The notes: generated from the sequence alone by a model not told the origin. A stretch of DNA of 18,232 nucleotides from Candidatus Bathyarchaeum sp. (GCA_004376385.1 SOJY01000200.1:1-18232); one strand, 5' to 3'; counted from the stretch's first letter, positions 1-7,546 are shown. Made by a program: numbers and translations.

Positions 1-268
1 ATCGTTTGCCGAAGCTTCCACAAATACAACATAGCATCTTCTTGTTTACGCAGTTTCGTATAGATGCTTCCATGAAACCTGAACCTGTGCTTGAAAACAG
101 GAAAACCTCGTTTTCTGTCCCAAGGAACCTCTGCAGCAGCTCCACGGTTTCAACATGTAAATTCTTGTATTCTTCGCTACGATGACTAACCATTTGCATT
201 CCCATTGCTTCCAGAACCTCGGGGTAACAAGCAACAGGACCAACCGTAAACAACTTCAACTTTTGCAC
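1..268 (-). CDS. Class V PLP aminotransferase, N-terminal part (runs off left edge)
   Basis: Reading the minus strand from a GTG at 268-266 gives 89 uninterrupted codons to the window edge. The product contains FTVGP, then PEVLEAMGMQMVSHRSEEY, ETVELLQRFLGTENEVFLF and SSTGSGFMEASIRN. This is the N-terminal pattern of class V (fold type I) aminotransferases of the alanine-glyoxylate / serine-pyruvate / archaeal aspartate aminotransferase group. These enzymes move an amino group between an amino acid and a 2-oxoacid using PLP. The catalytic lysine lies beyond the edge, so the substrate cannot be judged. A TAG lies directly upstream in frame, so the start cannot be further upstream, and a TATA-like box about 26 nt upstream supports a near-leaderless GTG start. 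An overlapping ORF in another frame is a shadow. Family call is firm; substrate is unknown. Confidence 0.8.
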   Translation of the reverse strand, partial: MQKLKLFTVGPVACYPEVLEAMGMQMVSHRSEEYKNLHVETVELLQRFLGTENEVFLFSSTGSGFMEASIRNCVNKKMLCCICGSFGKR

Positions 269-291
269 CTAAAGGTAAAACAAGAAAATAC

Positions 292-301
292 AGTATTAAA
301 C
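292..301 (-). promoter_or_regulatory. TATA-like box for the class V aminotransferase gene
   Basis: The minus strand reads GTTTAATACT here, centred about 28 nt upstream of the GTG start at 268. That is the usual archaeal TATA-to-start distance for a leaderless transcript. Seen by eye only. Confidence 0.35.
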
Positions 302-334
302 CTTTCAGCCTCAAGAAGATAACATAGTAAACAA

Positions 335-351
335 GAACAAGAAAGAAAAAA
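335..351 (-). terminator. T-rich tract after the D-cysteine desulfhydrase-like gene
   Basis: On the minus strand, downstream of the stop codon at 388-390, the sequence is TTTTTTCTTTCTTGTTC, including a run of six T. Archaeal RNA polymerase stops at such U-rich tracts without needing a hairpin. The position between two same-strand genes is suitable. Confidence 0.35.
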
Positions 352-387
352 CGTAGGCACATAAACGAGTGAGTTTGGGGCTAAATG

Positions 388-1440
388 TTAAGCCTTGCCT
401 AGTTTGTTTCTGTACATGAATAATGCCGGAAGACCGCCAGTGTGAAAGAATACTACGCTGTCGTCTTTTTTGAAGTAGCCCTTCTTGATCAAGTCAATCA
501 GCATCACCATCGCCTTACCGGTATAGACAGGATCTAAGAAGATTCCTTCAGTCTCAGCCACAAGTTTAAGGGCACTAGTCACTTCATGATTTAGCACACC
601 GTAGCCGTCCTTGATGTAGTCGTCAAAGACAACCACCTCTTCAGGAACTATAGATAAGTCAACATCAAAAAGCTCTGCAGAACCATTAACCAGCTGAGCA
701 ACAGTTCTGGATGCATCATCCTTGCTTGCAAAAACGCTTGCCCCAATAATCTTTGCGGTAACATCCAGTAATTTGGCTCCAAAAATTAGACCAGCTTGGG
801 TGCCGCCCGTTCCACAAGCGCAGACAACATAGTCAATCGTTTCTCCGATTTGATTGAATTGGTTAACCAGTTCTTCCATGGCAAGGGTGTATCCCGGAAC
901 AGTGGATGGCGTTGAGGCGCCAACAGGAATGATGTAAGGATTGTATCCGTTCTCCCTAAAGGTGTTAGCTAAAGTTTTCATAAAATCTTCAACATGCGGA
1001 CCATAACCGTCTATAAAATGAATCTCCGCGGACAGCAGCTTATCCAGAAGCAGATTCCCATCATATACATCAGGCTCTTTTCCGACAAGAACAAGCACAG
1101 GCTTCATGCCCAGCCGCCTAGCAGCAGCGGCAACCATGCAGGCACAGTTTGACTGAACCGCACCCGTAGATATTACGACGTCAGCTCCTTTGTTTTTGGC
1201 GTCGGCGAAAAGAAATTCCAGTTTTCTTGCTTTGTTGCCTCCAAATGCTAGGTCAGTCATGTCGTCCCGTTTAACGAAGAGTCTTGGACCACCCAGAACC
1301 TTTGACAGGCGGGGCATCTTCTGTAGAGGTGTTGGAAAACCTGCAAAACCTATCTTTTGTTCACGCATTTTCGTTAAAGCCAACAATTTACTAGATTTTA
1401 CCAAACTTTTCACTCTGCTTCTATGCTGATGTACAAACAT
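388..1440 (-). CDS. D-cysteine desulfhydrase / ACC deaminase-family PLP enzyme
   Basis: A 350-residue fold type II PLP enzyme. GGNKARKLEFL (about 68-77) carries the PLP Schiff-base lysine, K70. PTPLQKMPRLSKVLGGPRLF and KRDD are typical of the D-cysteine desulfhydrase / 1-aminocyclopropane-1-carboxylate deaminase branch. CGTGGTQAG (about 209-217) is the phosphate-binding glycine loop, and FFHTGGLPALF lies at the C-terminus as expected. Family members release sulfide, pyruvate and ammonia from D-cysteine, or deaminate ACC or L-cysteate. The usual QSNH is QSNC (96-99) here, so the substrate may differ. The first 24 residues are longer than the family norm and M25 (1368) is a possible start, but a TATA-like box at 1472-1480 suits the start at 1440. 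It diverges from a cysteine synthase, suggesting a cysteine/sulfide setting. Confidence 0.8.
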   Translation of the reverse strand: MFVHQHRSRVKSLVKSSKLLALTKMREQKIGFAGFPTPLQKMPRLSKVLGGPRLFVKRDDMTDLAFGGNKARKLEFLFADAKNKGADVVISTGAVQSNCACMVAAAARRLGMKPVLVLVGKEPDVYDGNLLLDKLLSAEIHFIDGYGPHVEDFMKTLANTFRENGYNPYIIPVGASTPSTVPGYTLAMEELVNQFNQIGETIDYVVCACGTGGTQAGLIFGAKLLDVTAKIIGASVFASKDDASRTVAQLVNGSAELFDVDLSIVPEEVVVFDDYIKDGYGVLNHEVTSALKLVAETEGIFLDPVYTGKAMVMLIDLIKKGYFKKDDSVVFFHTGGLPALFMYRNKLGKA

Positions 1441-1559
1441 TTAGGGTGTACTTGAATCTGTAAGTTTCGGTGAATTATACAACTACAGAAAGATAGAAAC
1501 AAAAAACAGAAAGTTTTAATAGACAAACAAATCGTCACCGTTCAAGGAATGGTTTCACA
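1441..1559. promoter_or_regulatory. Divergent promoter region, D-cysteine desulfhydrase-like gene and cysteine synthase
   Basis: This 119-nt gap holds a minus-strand TATA-like box GTATAATTC (1472-1480), about 36 nt from the ATG at 1440. It also holds a plus-strand TTTTAATAG (1514-1522), about 42 nt from the TTG at 1560. An AAGGAAT (1543-1549) before the cysteine synthase TTG may act as a weak Shine-Dalgarno site. No clear operator repeat was seen. Confidence 0.4.
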
Positions 1560-2528
1560 TTGGCAGCAAAGTCCGTCTTAGATTTTGTGGGAAACACGCC
1601 GCTCATTCAACTGAACAGCCCAGAAGGCATATTCAGCACCTTCGAAGCGAATCTCTACGCGAAAGTGGAATACTTGAACCCAAGCGGAAGCATCAAAGAC
1701 AGAATAGCCAAATACATGATCGAGCAAGCCGAAAAACGTGGCGACCTAAAAAAGGGATACATCATCATCGAAGCCACAAGCGGCAACACCGGAATAGCAT
1801 TCTCCATGGCAGGGGCAGCAAAAGGATACAAAGTAGTCATCGTCATGTGCGAAACCATGACCGATGAAAGACGCAATTTCATGCGAGCCTACGGCGCAGA
1901 AGTAGTATCAATACCATCATGTGACGGACTGAAAGGGGCTGTCAACAAAGCAAAGGAGTTGGCTAAACAGTCAGGCTGGTGGATGCCGGCTCAGTTCGAC
2001 AACTATGATAACGTTGAGGTTCACAGGATCCTAATGGGCAAAGAAATTATTGAACAAGTCCCCGGAGGGTGGGTTGACGCCTTCGTTGCTGGAGTAGGCA
2101 CAGGAGGCACCCTCATGGGAGTAGCTAAAGCATTGAAGGAAGTAAACCCTGACGTGAAGATAGTGGCGGCTCAGCCAGCAAGCTCCCAATAACTCACAGG
2201 CGGAAAAGTAGGCGAACACAGAATAGATGTAATCGGCGACGGCTTCATTCCAAGCATCGTGGACAGGTCTATTATTGATCATGTGGTAAACGTTAAAGAT
2301 GAAGAGGCAGTGAATTGGAGCAGAATGCTGGCAAGAGAGAAGGGACTCTTCGCAGGCATATCCTCGGGCGCTAATGTTTACGCGGCTGTGCAGATCGCAA
2401 AAAAGATGAAGAAAGGACAAACCGTTGTCACAGTTTTACCTGACAGCGCAGACAGATACGCAAGCCTAGGAATCTTCACAGACAAGAAAGCCAAAGAAAT
2501 ACATGTCCCAAAAACATTCGCACCCTAA
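1560..2528 (+). pseudogene. cysK: Cysteine synthase interrupted by an in-frame TAA
   Basis: Fold type II PLP enzyme of the O-acetylserine sulfhydrylase (CysK/CysM) family, which makes L-cysteine from O-acetyl- or O-phosphoserine and sulfide. Upstream part (210 aa): DFVGNTPLIQL, PSGSIKDR with the PLP lysine K46, TSGNTG (73-78) and GVGTGGT (178-184). A TAA at 2190-2192 then interrupts, and the same frame carries on with LTGGKVGEHRIDVIGDGFIP, GISSGAN and PDSADRYAS to a TAA at 2526-2528. Every expected motif is intact on both sides of the stop, and total length (about 321 aa) is normal. The local sequence is explained by loss of one C and gain of one A within a few bases: SSPIL would become SSQ-stop-L. 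It may be a very young pseudogene, a sequencing or assembly error, or two chains. The TTG start at 1560 gives the expected N-terminus. Confidence 0.85.
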
Positions 2529-2681
2529 CCTCAACAACAGTTTACCAACAAAAATACAGAATATTACGTTGTCTTTTGCGTGTTAGCGATCCACAAAAAG
2601 TACGAGTTATTGTAGCACAAGTGCGATTTTGAAATTTTCTTTAGGGTACGTTCAAGTGTCATGTGTTCTTTACTGTTTAGT

Positions 2682-3293
2682 ATGCAGGAGAAGTATGTGG
2701 TTTTCACTGGAAGGCCTAATGCGGGCAAAAGTAGTCTCATAAAAGAGTTGGCAGGATTAAACATAATAATAGGCAAGCACGCAGGAACTACACGAAAAAT
2801 TTCACATTATCCCCTAAATGATGGCTTGGTTCTTGTAGACCTGCCCGGATTAGGAAAAATGGTTGGAGTCTCTAGAAAATTCGAAGAAAAAGTTAACAAA
2901 CAAATCATCGAGTTCTTGGAATCCAACGCCCAAGACATAGTGTTAGCCGTCGCTGTTTTAGACATATCCACGTTCTTGGAGGTAACTTGGCGTTTGGAGA
3001 AGAAGGGATTCATGTCGGTGGACGTAGAGATGGTGAAGTTTTTGGCATCTAATTTAGGCGAATTTCCTTTAGTGGCAGCCAACAAAATCGACAAAACAAA
3101 CAAAAGAGAACTTGAAGCTAACCTTAACGAATTTACAAACAGAATAAGCAACGGCGACCCAACAAAAGTTAAAGACCACGTATTTCCGGTTAGCGCAAAA
3201 AAAGGAACAGGATTAGGAGAATTGAAAAGCGCCATCCACGAAAGGTTGGTTGCTAAAGGCTACAAAACACCGTTCAAAGTCAAGCTTCAATGA
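2682..3293 (+). CDS. engB: EngB-family GTP-binding protein
   Basis: A roughly 203-residue P-loop GTPase of the TRAFAC class. In order it shows G1 GRPNAGKSS, a G2 region GTTRKISHY, G3 DLPGLGKM, G4 NKID and G5 SAKKG. The order, the length and segments such as DVEMVKFLASNL match archaeal EngB (YihA/YsxC-type) proteins. The bacterial members help late assembly of the large ribosomal subunit; the archaeal role is assumed to be related. The start at ATG 2682 (MQEKYVVFTGR) puts the P-loop at its usual distance from the N-terminus. An in-frame ATG at 2661 would add seven residues and cannot be excluded. It is convergent with the membrane protein gene at 3355-3774. Confidence 0.85.
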   Translation: MQEKYVVFTGRPNAGKSSLIKELAGLNIIIGKHAGTTRKISHYPLNDGLVLVDLPGLGKMVGVSRKFEEKVNKQIIEFLESNAQDIVLAVAVLDISTFLEVTWRLEKKGFMSVDVEMVKFLASNLGEFPLVAANKIDKTNKRELEANLNEFTNRISNGDPTKVKDHVFPVSAKKGTGLGELKSAIHERLVAKGYKTPFKVKLQ

Positions 3294-3354
3294 AAGTGTA
3301 CGCCAGACTTTGGAGAATTGTAGATAGAAAAAATTGGGGGAAGAGAAGCAAATG

Positions 3355-3774
3355 TTACTTCTCCTTTGCCATTGCAAGAACCGATTTGATTGATATTATC
3401 ACAGCTGCCGGAGCCGCGAAAGCCACAATATATGATAAGATGGCGGAAGCCCAGAAGAAGAGCAGAGGATGAAGATACCATACTCCTGCCCAAACGTTTG
3501 CGCCAGACGCAACCAGTAGAGCAATAGTTGCTATAAGGAAAGCAGACACTTCCTTTCTAGTGATGCTTGTAAGCCCAATAACGACTCCAAAGATCAGCAT
3601 TGAAAACAGGACATATCCATTATTCGTTTTGATGGTCTCAGCCCAGTTAGCTGGAGGGTCAGTTGGCGTTAATACATATGAGTCATGTGCTGAGTATCCG
3701 AGGATAAGCCCAGCGAATATTGCTACCACAACGAAGATGATGTAAGCCCATCGTGCAATTTCCTGCATATCCAT
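3355..3774 (-). CDS. Small membrane protein with four predicted helices, function unknown
   Basis: A 139-residue hydrophobic protein I do not recognise. Likely membrane segments, by eye, are about 9-28 (starts AYIIFVVVAIFAG), 53-71 (YVLFSMLIFGVVIG), 75-96 (VSAFLIATIALLVASG) and 100-130 (HPLLFFWASAILSYIVAFAA). A polar loop of about 25 residues with LTPTDPPANWAETIKTNN lies between helices 1 and 2. Short charged stretches (TRKEVS; final KEK) suggest the cytoplasmic side. No signal peptide, catalytic motif or cofactor site is visible. A TATA-like AAGTTATAA at 3811-3819 lies about 40 nt upstream of the ATG. ORFs on the opposite strand across it are shadows. The gene is likely real, from its consistent membrane topology and promoter. 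Confidence 0.65.
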   Translation of the reverse strand: MDMQEIARWAYIIFVVVAIFAGLILGYSAHDSYVLTPTDPPANWAETIKTNNGYVLFSMLIFGVVIGLTSITRKEVSAFLIATIALLVASGANVWAGVWYLHPLLFFWASAILSYIVAFAAPAAVIISIKSVLAMAKEK

Positions 3775-3810
3775 GTTTATCCCGAAAGTACAGGTATCTT
3801 CGCTAACCCA

Positions 3811-3819
3811 TTATAACTT
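3811..3819 (-). promoter_or_regulatory. TATA-like box of the small membrane protein gene
   Basis: The minus strand reads AAGTTATAA, centred about 40 nt upstream of the ATG at 3774, allowing a leader of about 15 nt. The rest of 3775-3911 shows no other signal I can name. Confidence 0.35.
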
Positions 3820-3911
3820 TTGTGTGCACAATGAAGAAACAAAAAAGGCAAAAAACAACATCAAATAAGGGTTTGATTTCCTTCCAGAGCCCAAGTTTAT
3901 TTTCGGCGGGT

Positions 3912-5132
3912 CTACTTCCATATCTCTAGAGCTTCTTGCAATTCTTTGTGAGTCTCAGCATATTCTGTCAGTGATACGCCGTGCAGGGTCGCGTCAACCG
4001 CTTGCCTCATAGCCATGGCACCAGAGACTGTTCCTTCGGTATGTCCGTGAATTCCTCCTCCCGCCTGAATCACGAAATCGTTCCCAAAGAAGCTCATTAA
4101 AGCGGGAACTAGACCGGGATAGAGACCGCCGGAGGCAACAGGCAGCACATTCCTTAAACCATCCAATTCGGTTCTGAGTGCCTCGCAGTTCTCCGAAACC
4201 TCTTCTTGAGTCTCAGACATTTTCCCCACAACTGTGCCGACGTGAAGCTGATCTACACCAATAATCCTAGCGACTTTTGCGATAACCTTCATCGAGATTC
4301 CATGTTTAGGGTTCTTAGTGAAGGCTGCATGTCCTGCTCTGTGGGCGTGAATTACCAGACCAAAATCTTGTTCCCGTATTGTCTGCAAAGCAGAGAATCC
4401 GCAGGTCAGAATATCAATCATCAGGTATTTTCCGCCGTGGTCCTGAACAAACTGTGCCCGCTTGATCATCTCTTTTGTTTCTGAAGTGATGTTAACCATG
4501 TACACCTTCTTTTCCCCAGTTTCCTCTTCAGCGCGGTCCCGCATCTCAAGAGTAGCCACAACACGGTCATCGAAGGGATTGAAACGTTGACTGCTAAGGT
4601 TCTCGTCGTCTTTCACTATATCGCATCCGCCAACCCAAGCGTCATAGGCTACCTTTGTATGATCATTCGTCTTCAACCCTAGCTTTGGCTTGATAATTGT
4701 CCCAACTAATGGTCTATCCTTAACGCCTAGCAACTTGCGGATTCCAGTTACACCATACTTGGGACCCTTGAAGCTTTGAACCAGTTCCCTTGGCAAATGA
4801 ATGTCGTTGAGTCGCAAGTTTTTTAGTGCACGTAATCCAAAGACGTTTCCAGCCACGCTGCTCAAGATGTTAGGCATGTTGCCGTGCTCAAACAGTTCAA
4901 TTGAATAAGCAACGCGGATATTATTGCCATCAATGCTGAATACGCGGGCAGCAAGCTTTTCCACGTAAGGCTTTATTGTAGTGAGTTCCGTCCATGTTCC
5001 TACAGAACTCTCGGCTGCAACGCCCCCAGCCGCCTCTGTTAAACTGAGGCCGTCTGGTTCAACATAGAAGTCGCAGATTACATCAGTTGTTTTTGGTTTG
5101 TAGGATTGGTCAACAAAATCTACGTATTTCAA
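3912..5132 (-). CDS. rbcL: Form III ribulose-1,5-bisphosphate carboxylase (archaeal RuBisCO)
   Basis: Carboxylates ribulose-1,5-bisphosphate to two 3-phosphoglycerate; in archaea it serves the AMP/nucleoside salvage route. At 406 aa it is shorter than plant large subunits, as is typical of form III, and no small subunit is nearby. Active-site residues are all present (plant numbering in brackets): E41 (E60), T46-W47 (65-66), N96 in GNVFG (N123), K148 and K150 in GTIIKPKLGL (K175, K177), carbamylated K174 with D176-E177 in VKDDE (K201, D203, E204), HAHRAGH at 262-268, H297 (H327), loop-6 K304 in VVGKM (K334), S334 in SGGLYPG (S379) and GGG at 358-360. It is therefore a genuine RuBisCO, not a RuBisCO-like protein. 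TTG start; a TGA lies three codons upstream in frame. It diverges from AMP phosphorylase across 81 nt. Confidence 0.95.
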   Translation of the reverse strand: MKYVDFVDQSYKPKTTDVICDFYVEPDGLSLTEAAGGVAAESSVGTWTELTTIKPYVEKLAARVFSIDGNNIRVAYSIELFEHGNMPNILSSVAGNVFGLRALKNLRLNDIHLPRELVQSFKGPKYGVTGIRKLLGVKDRPLVGTIIKPKLGLKTNDHTKVAYDAWVGGCDIVKDDENLSSQRFNPFDDRVVATLEMRDRAEEETGEKKVYMVNITSETKEMIKRAQFVQDHGGKYLMIDILTCGFSALQTIREQDFGLVIHAHRAGHAAFTKNPKHGISMKVIAKVARIIGVDQLHVGTVVGKMSETQEEVSENCEALRTELDGLRNVLPVASGGLYPGLVPALMSFFGNDFVIQAGGGIHGHTEGTVSGAMAMRQAVDATLHGVSLTEYAETHKELQEALEIWK

Positions 5133-5213
5133 CCTTAATCAACAACCCTCTTAGTATAATTCAACTAATATTATAATTGTGATGATGTTATAGATTAACG
5201 GTTGTAGAATGCT
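5133..5213. promoter_or_regulatory. Shared divergent promoter of rbcL and AMP phosphorylase
   Basis: Only 81 AT-rich nucleotides separate the two starts. Minus-strand TATA candidates are GAATTATAC (about 5154-5162) and an AATTATAAT (about 5169-5177) for rbcL. A plus-strand TGTTATAG (5187-5194) lies about 25 nt before the ATG at 5214. A short inverted pair, ACAACC (5142-5147) and GGTTGT (5200-5205), sits at the two edges. The promoters nearly overlap, so one bound factor could act on both genes. This is inferred from layout. Confidence 0.45.
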
Positions 5214-6761
5214 ATGGAATTCAAGGTTAAGCTTCTGGGGATAAGGGCTGGCGGAAAACAGATAATAGTGCTAGATGATGAATACGCGAGCCTGATGGGG
5301 ATTCACTCTTCAGACAGAGTTGAGGTCACATACAAGAAACAAAACATAATTGCCATCGCTAACGTAGCCACAGACTTTCCTAAAAAAACACTGGGAATCT
5401 ACGAAGAGGTACAGGACAAACTGAAAGCCCAAGACGGAGAAATCGTGCAAGTTCGACCAGCTGAAAGACCAGAATCCCTAGGATACATCCGCAACAAGCT
5501 TAATGGACGAAGACTCAGGGCGCAAGAGATCAAGATGATAATCATGGATGTGGTCGAAAGACACCTGAGCGACGTTGAACTAGCCTCATTCGTCACAAGC
5601 CTCTACATTCACGGAACCAGCATGGACGAAGATGAATCACTAACCAAGGCTATGGTAGAAACAGGACAAACCATAGATTTCGGTAAAGGTGCCATCTTGG
5701 ATAAACATAGCATAGGCGGAGTGCCCGGAGACAAAACCACCCTACTTGTGATTCCCATAGTAGCAGCTGCCGGTTTCACGATTCCTAAAACGTCCTCTCG
5801 GGCAATAACTTCTCCAGCGGGCACAGCGGACAGAGTTGAGGTCCTGTGTCCTGTTGACCTGACGGTTGAGGAGATTAGGAGCGTGGTGAAAAAAACCAAC
5901 GCCTGTTTAACGTGGGGTGGAGCGCTTGACCTTGCTCCTGCGGACGACCTCCTGATCCAAGTTGAGTATCCTCTTTCCATTGACCCTCTTCTTCTGCCCT
6001 CAATTATGAGCAAGAAGAAGGCGATAGGTGCAGACTACATTGTGGTAGACATACCTACGGGTAGAGGCGCAAAGATCAAGACCATCGGGGAAGCGCAAGC
6101 TCTAGCACAAGAGTTTATAGAACTGGGCAAAAGATTGGACATACACGTTCAGTGTGGAGTGACTTTTGGCGAACAACCCATCGGATACGCCATAGGACCA
6201 GCTCTTGAAGCGAGAGAAGCTCTTTTGGCGCTGATGGGTGAAGGTCCCATAGACCTAGTGAATAAGGCTGCTAGTTTGGCGGGGTTACTTTTTGAAATGA
6301 TGGGAGTCAAGGACAGCACGCAAAAAGCAAAAGACATTCTCAAATCAGGTAAAGCCGAAGAAAAACTCAGGGAAATAATTGCTGCTCAAGGCGGCGACCC
6401 TGATGTAAAACCTGAGGACATAGAGGTTGGAAACGAGACGGCAGAGATTCGTTCAGAGGAGACGGGGAGAGTTCAATGGATCAACAACAGGGCTATAGCG
6501 CAGATAGCGAGAGAGGCGGGGGCTCCCAAAACTAAGGGTGCAGGAGTTCTGTTGAGAAAGAAACTCGGAGACAAGGTTACGAAAGGAGATGTATTGTACA
6601 AGATTTATTCTGGAAGTGCACAGAAACTTGAGTCAGCGGTTTTGTTAGCCCAGAAACTTAACCCATTTGGGGTAACTGGGAAGTTTGGCGAGAAAATGTT
6701 GGTTGACCGCATTCCAACTGAGAAGATTTACTATGAGAAGCCTTTCATTCTGGAACGATAA
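5214..6761 (+). CDS. deoA: AMP phosphorylase
   Basis: Phosphorolyses AMP (also CMP and UMP in characterised archaeal enzymes) to ribose-1,5-bisphosphate and free base, the first step of the archaeal pentose-bisphosphate route that ends in RuBisCO. The 515-residue protein has the archaeal N-terminal beta-rich domain (about 1-85, MEFKVKLLGIRAGG) ahead of the nucleoside phosphorylase core. The core shows DKHSIGGVPGDKT (163-175) and the thymidine-phosphorylase family signature SSRAITSPAGTADRVEVL (194-211). The C-terminal domain follows, with GAGVLLRKKLGDKV. The length and N-terminal domain fit AMP phosphorylase rather than bacterial thymidine phosphorylase. It diverges from rbcL and is followed after 24 nt by a HAD hydrolase. 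The ribose-1,5-bisphosphate isomerase that normally links this enzyme to RuBisCO is not in the window. Confidence 0.93.
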   Translation: MEFKVKLLGIRAGGKQIIVLDDEYASLMGIHSSDRVEVTYKKQNIIAIANVATDFPKKTLGIYEEVQDKLKAQDGEIVQVRPAERPESLGYIRNKLNGRRLRAQEIKMIIMDVVERHLSDVELASFVTSLYIHGTSMDEDESLTKAMVETGQTIDFGKGAILDKHSIGGVPGDKTTLLVIPIVAAAGFTIPKTSSRAITSPAGTADRVEVLCPVDLTVEEIRSVVKKTNACLTWGGALDLAPADDLLIQVEYPLSIDPLLLPSIMSKKKAIGADYIVVDIPTGRGAKIKTIGEAQALAQEFIELGKRLDIHVQCGVTFGEQPIGYAIGPALEAREALLALMGEGPIDLVNKAASLAGLLFEMMGVKDSTQKAKDILKSGKAEEKLREIIAAQGGDPDVKPEDIEVGNETAEIRSEETGRVQWINNRAIAQIAREAGAPKTKGAGVLLRKKLGDKVTKGDVLYKIYSGSAQKLESAVLLAQKLNPFGVTGKFGEKMLVDRIPTEKIYYEKPFILER

Positions 6762-6785
6762 GCAACATGGGATTCATGAATTGGG

Positions 6786-7457
6786 ATGCTGATGATTAAA
6801 GCCGTTATCTTTGACTGGGACGGAACACTTGCTGACACGAAGAAGGCGGTAGTGCAATCTTTCCAGAAGGTCCTGGGGGAAGCTGGCTGCGTGGTTAGTG
6901 ACGAGTTTATAGAGAGGCGGATGGGCATCGGAACAAAAAAGACCATTGAGGAAAGCTTCAGAGAGTGTGACATGAGGTTTGATGATGAAATGCTGGAAAA
7001 TCTTGCAAGAGAAAAGATCAAGATTCAGGTGAGCCTCACAGAGATTGTAGACCTCTTTGAAGGAGCCGCTGAACTTTTAGAGGAACTACAGGGAAGAGCC
7101 AAGATTGCTCTGGCAACAATGAGTGGCAGAAAGGTCGTTGACAAGATACTTCCGGAGAAGAGAATCACAACATATTTTGATGTTGTGGTCTCGGCAGATG
7201 AAATTGTTAATCCGAAACCTGACCCTGAAGTTTTTAGGGTTTCTGCAAAGAAGTTGGGGGTCGACCCGAAAGATTGTGTGGTTGTTGAGGATTCGGTTTT
7301 TGGTGTAAGAGCCGCTAAGGCAGCAGAGATGAAGTGTATAGCTGTTCCTTCAGGCGCATATAATATAGAAGAGCTTCAGGAAGAGAATCCAGATTTGATG
7401 ATTAATTCTCTAACCGAAAAAGAGAGGATATTGGATTTCATTTTCAGCGGTATGTAA
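6786..7457 (+). CDS. HAD-superfamily (subfamily IA) phosphatase, substrate unknown
   Basis: A 223-residue Rossmannoid phosphatase of the phosphoglycolate phosphatase / beta-phosphoglucomutase group. Motif I is FDWDGTL with nucleophile D10 and acid/base D12, motif II LATMSGR with T110, motif III NPKPDP with K143 and motif IV VVEDSVFGV with E167-D168. An alpha-helical C1 cap fills about 18-90. All catalytic residues are present. It starts 24 nt after AMP phosphorylase on the same strand, so co-transcription is likely. That suggests a phosphorylated sugar or nucleotide of the same pathway, or phosphoglycolate from RuBisCO side reactions; no sequence feature decides this. A second ATG at 6792 gives MIKAVIFDWDGTL, an equally natural N-terminus. 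Confidence 0.85.
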   Translation: MLMIKAVIFDWDGTLADTKKAVVQSFQKVLGEAGCVVSDEFIERRMGIGTKKTIEESFRECDMRFDDEMLENLAREKIKIQVSLTEIVDLFEGAAELLEELQGRAKIALATMSGRKVVDKILPEKRITTYFDVVVSADEIVNPKPDPEVFRVSAKKLGVDPKDCVVVEDSVFGVRAAKAAEMKCIAVPSGAYNIEELQEENPDLMINSLTEKERILDFIFSGM

Positions 7458-7503
7458 CACAGTAATTGACTCTAGCGAATTATGAAACTGGCGTTCATTA
7501 GCG

Positions 7504-7546
7504 TGTCATGCGTCACATTAATATGACATATGTCATTCTTATATAC
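7504..7546 (+). promoter_or_regulatory. Promoter with palindromic operator candidate upstream of HTH regulator 1
   Basis: A perfect 14-bp palindrome, ATGACATATGTCAT, lies at 7523-7536. A third copy of the half-site TGTCAT lies at 7504-7509. The palindrome ends just before a TATA box, CTTATATAC (7538-7546), which sits about 37 nt upstream of the ATG at 7580. A palindrome covering the TFB-recognition side of a TATA box, in front of an HTH gene, suggests autoregulation. The palindrome is seen directly; its role is inferred. Confidence 0.6.

Noticed and set aside
46..243. Minus-strand 65-codon ATG ORF at the left edge
   Set aside because: It is a shadow. Another minus-strand frame, open from GTG 268 to the edge, gives a clear class V aminotransferase N-terminus over the same bases.
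2190..2192. Recoding of the TAA in cysteine synthase (selenocysteine or pyrrolysine)
   Set aside because: Those use TGA and TAG, not TAA, and the position is not catalytic. A local indel pair explains it better.
3290..3745. Plus-strand ORFs (3290-3472 and 3560-3745) downstream of engB
   Set aside because: They are antisense to the membrane protein gene, which has coherent hydrophobic segments and a promoter.
4206..4484. Plus-strand 92-codon ORF inside rbcL
   Set aside because: It is antisense to a fully conserved part of RuBisCO and has no SD or family resemblance.
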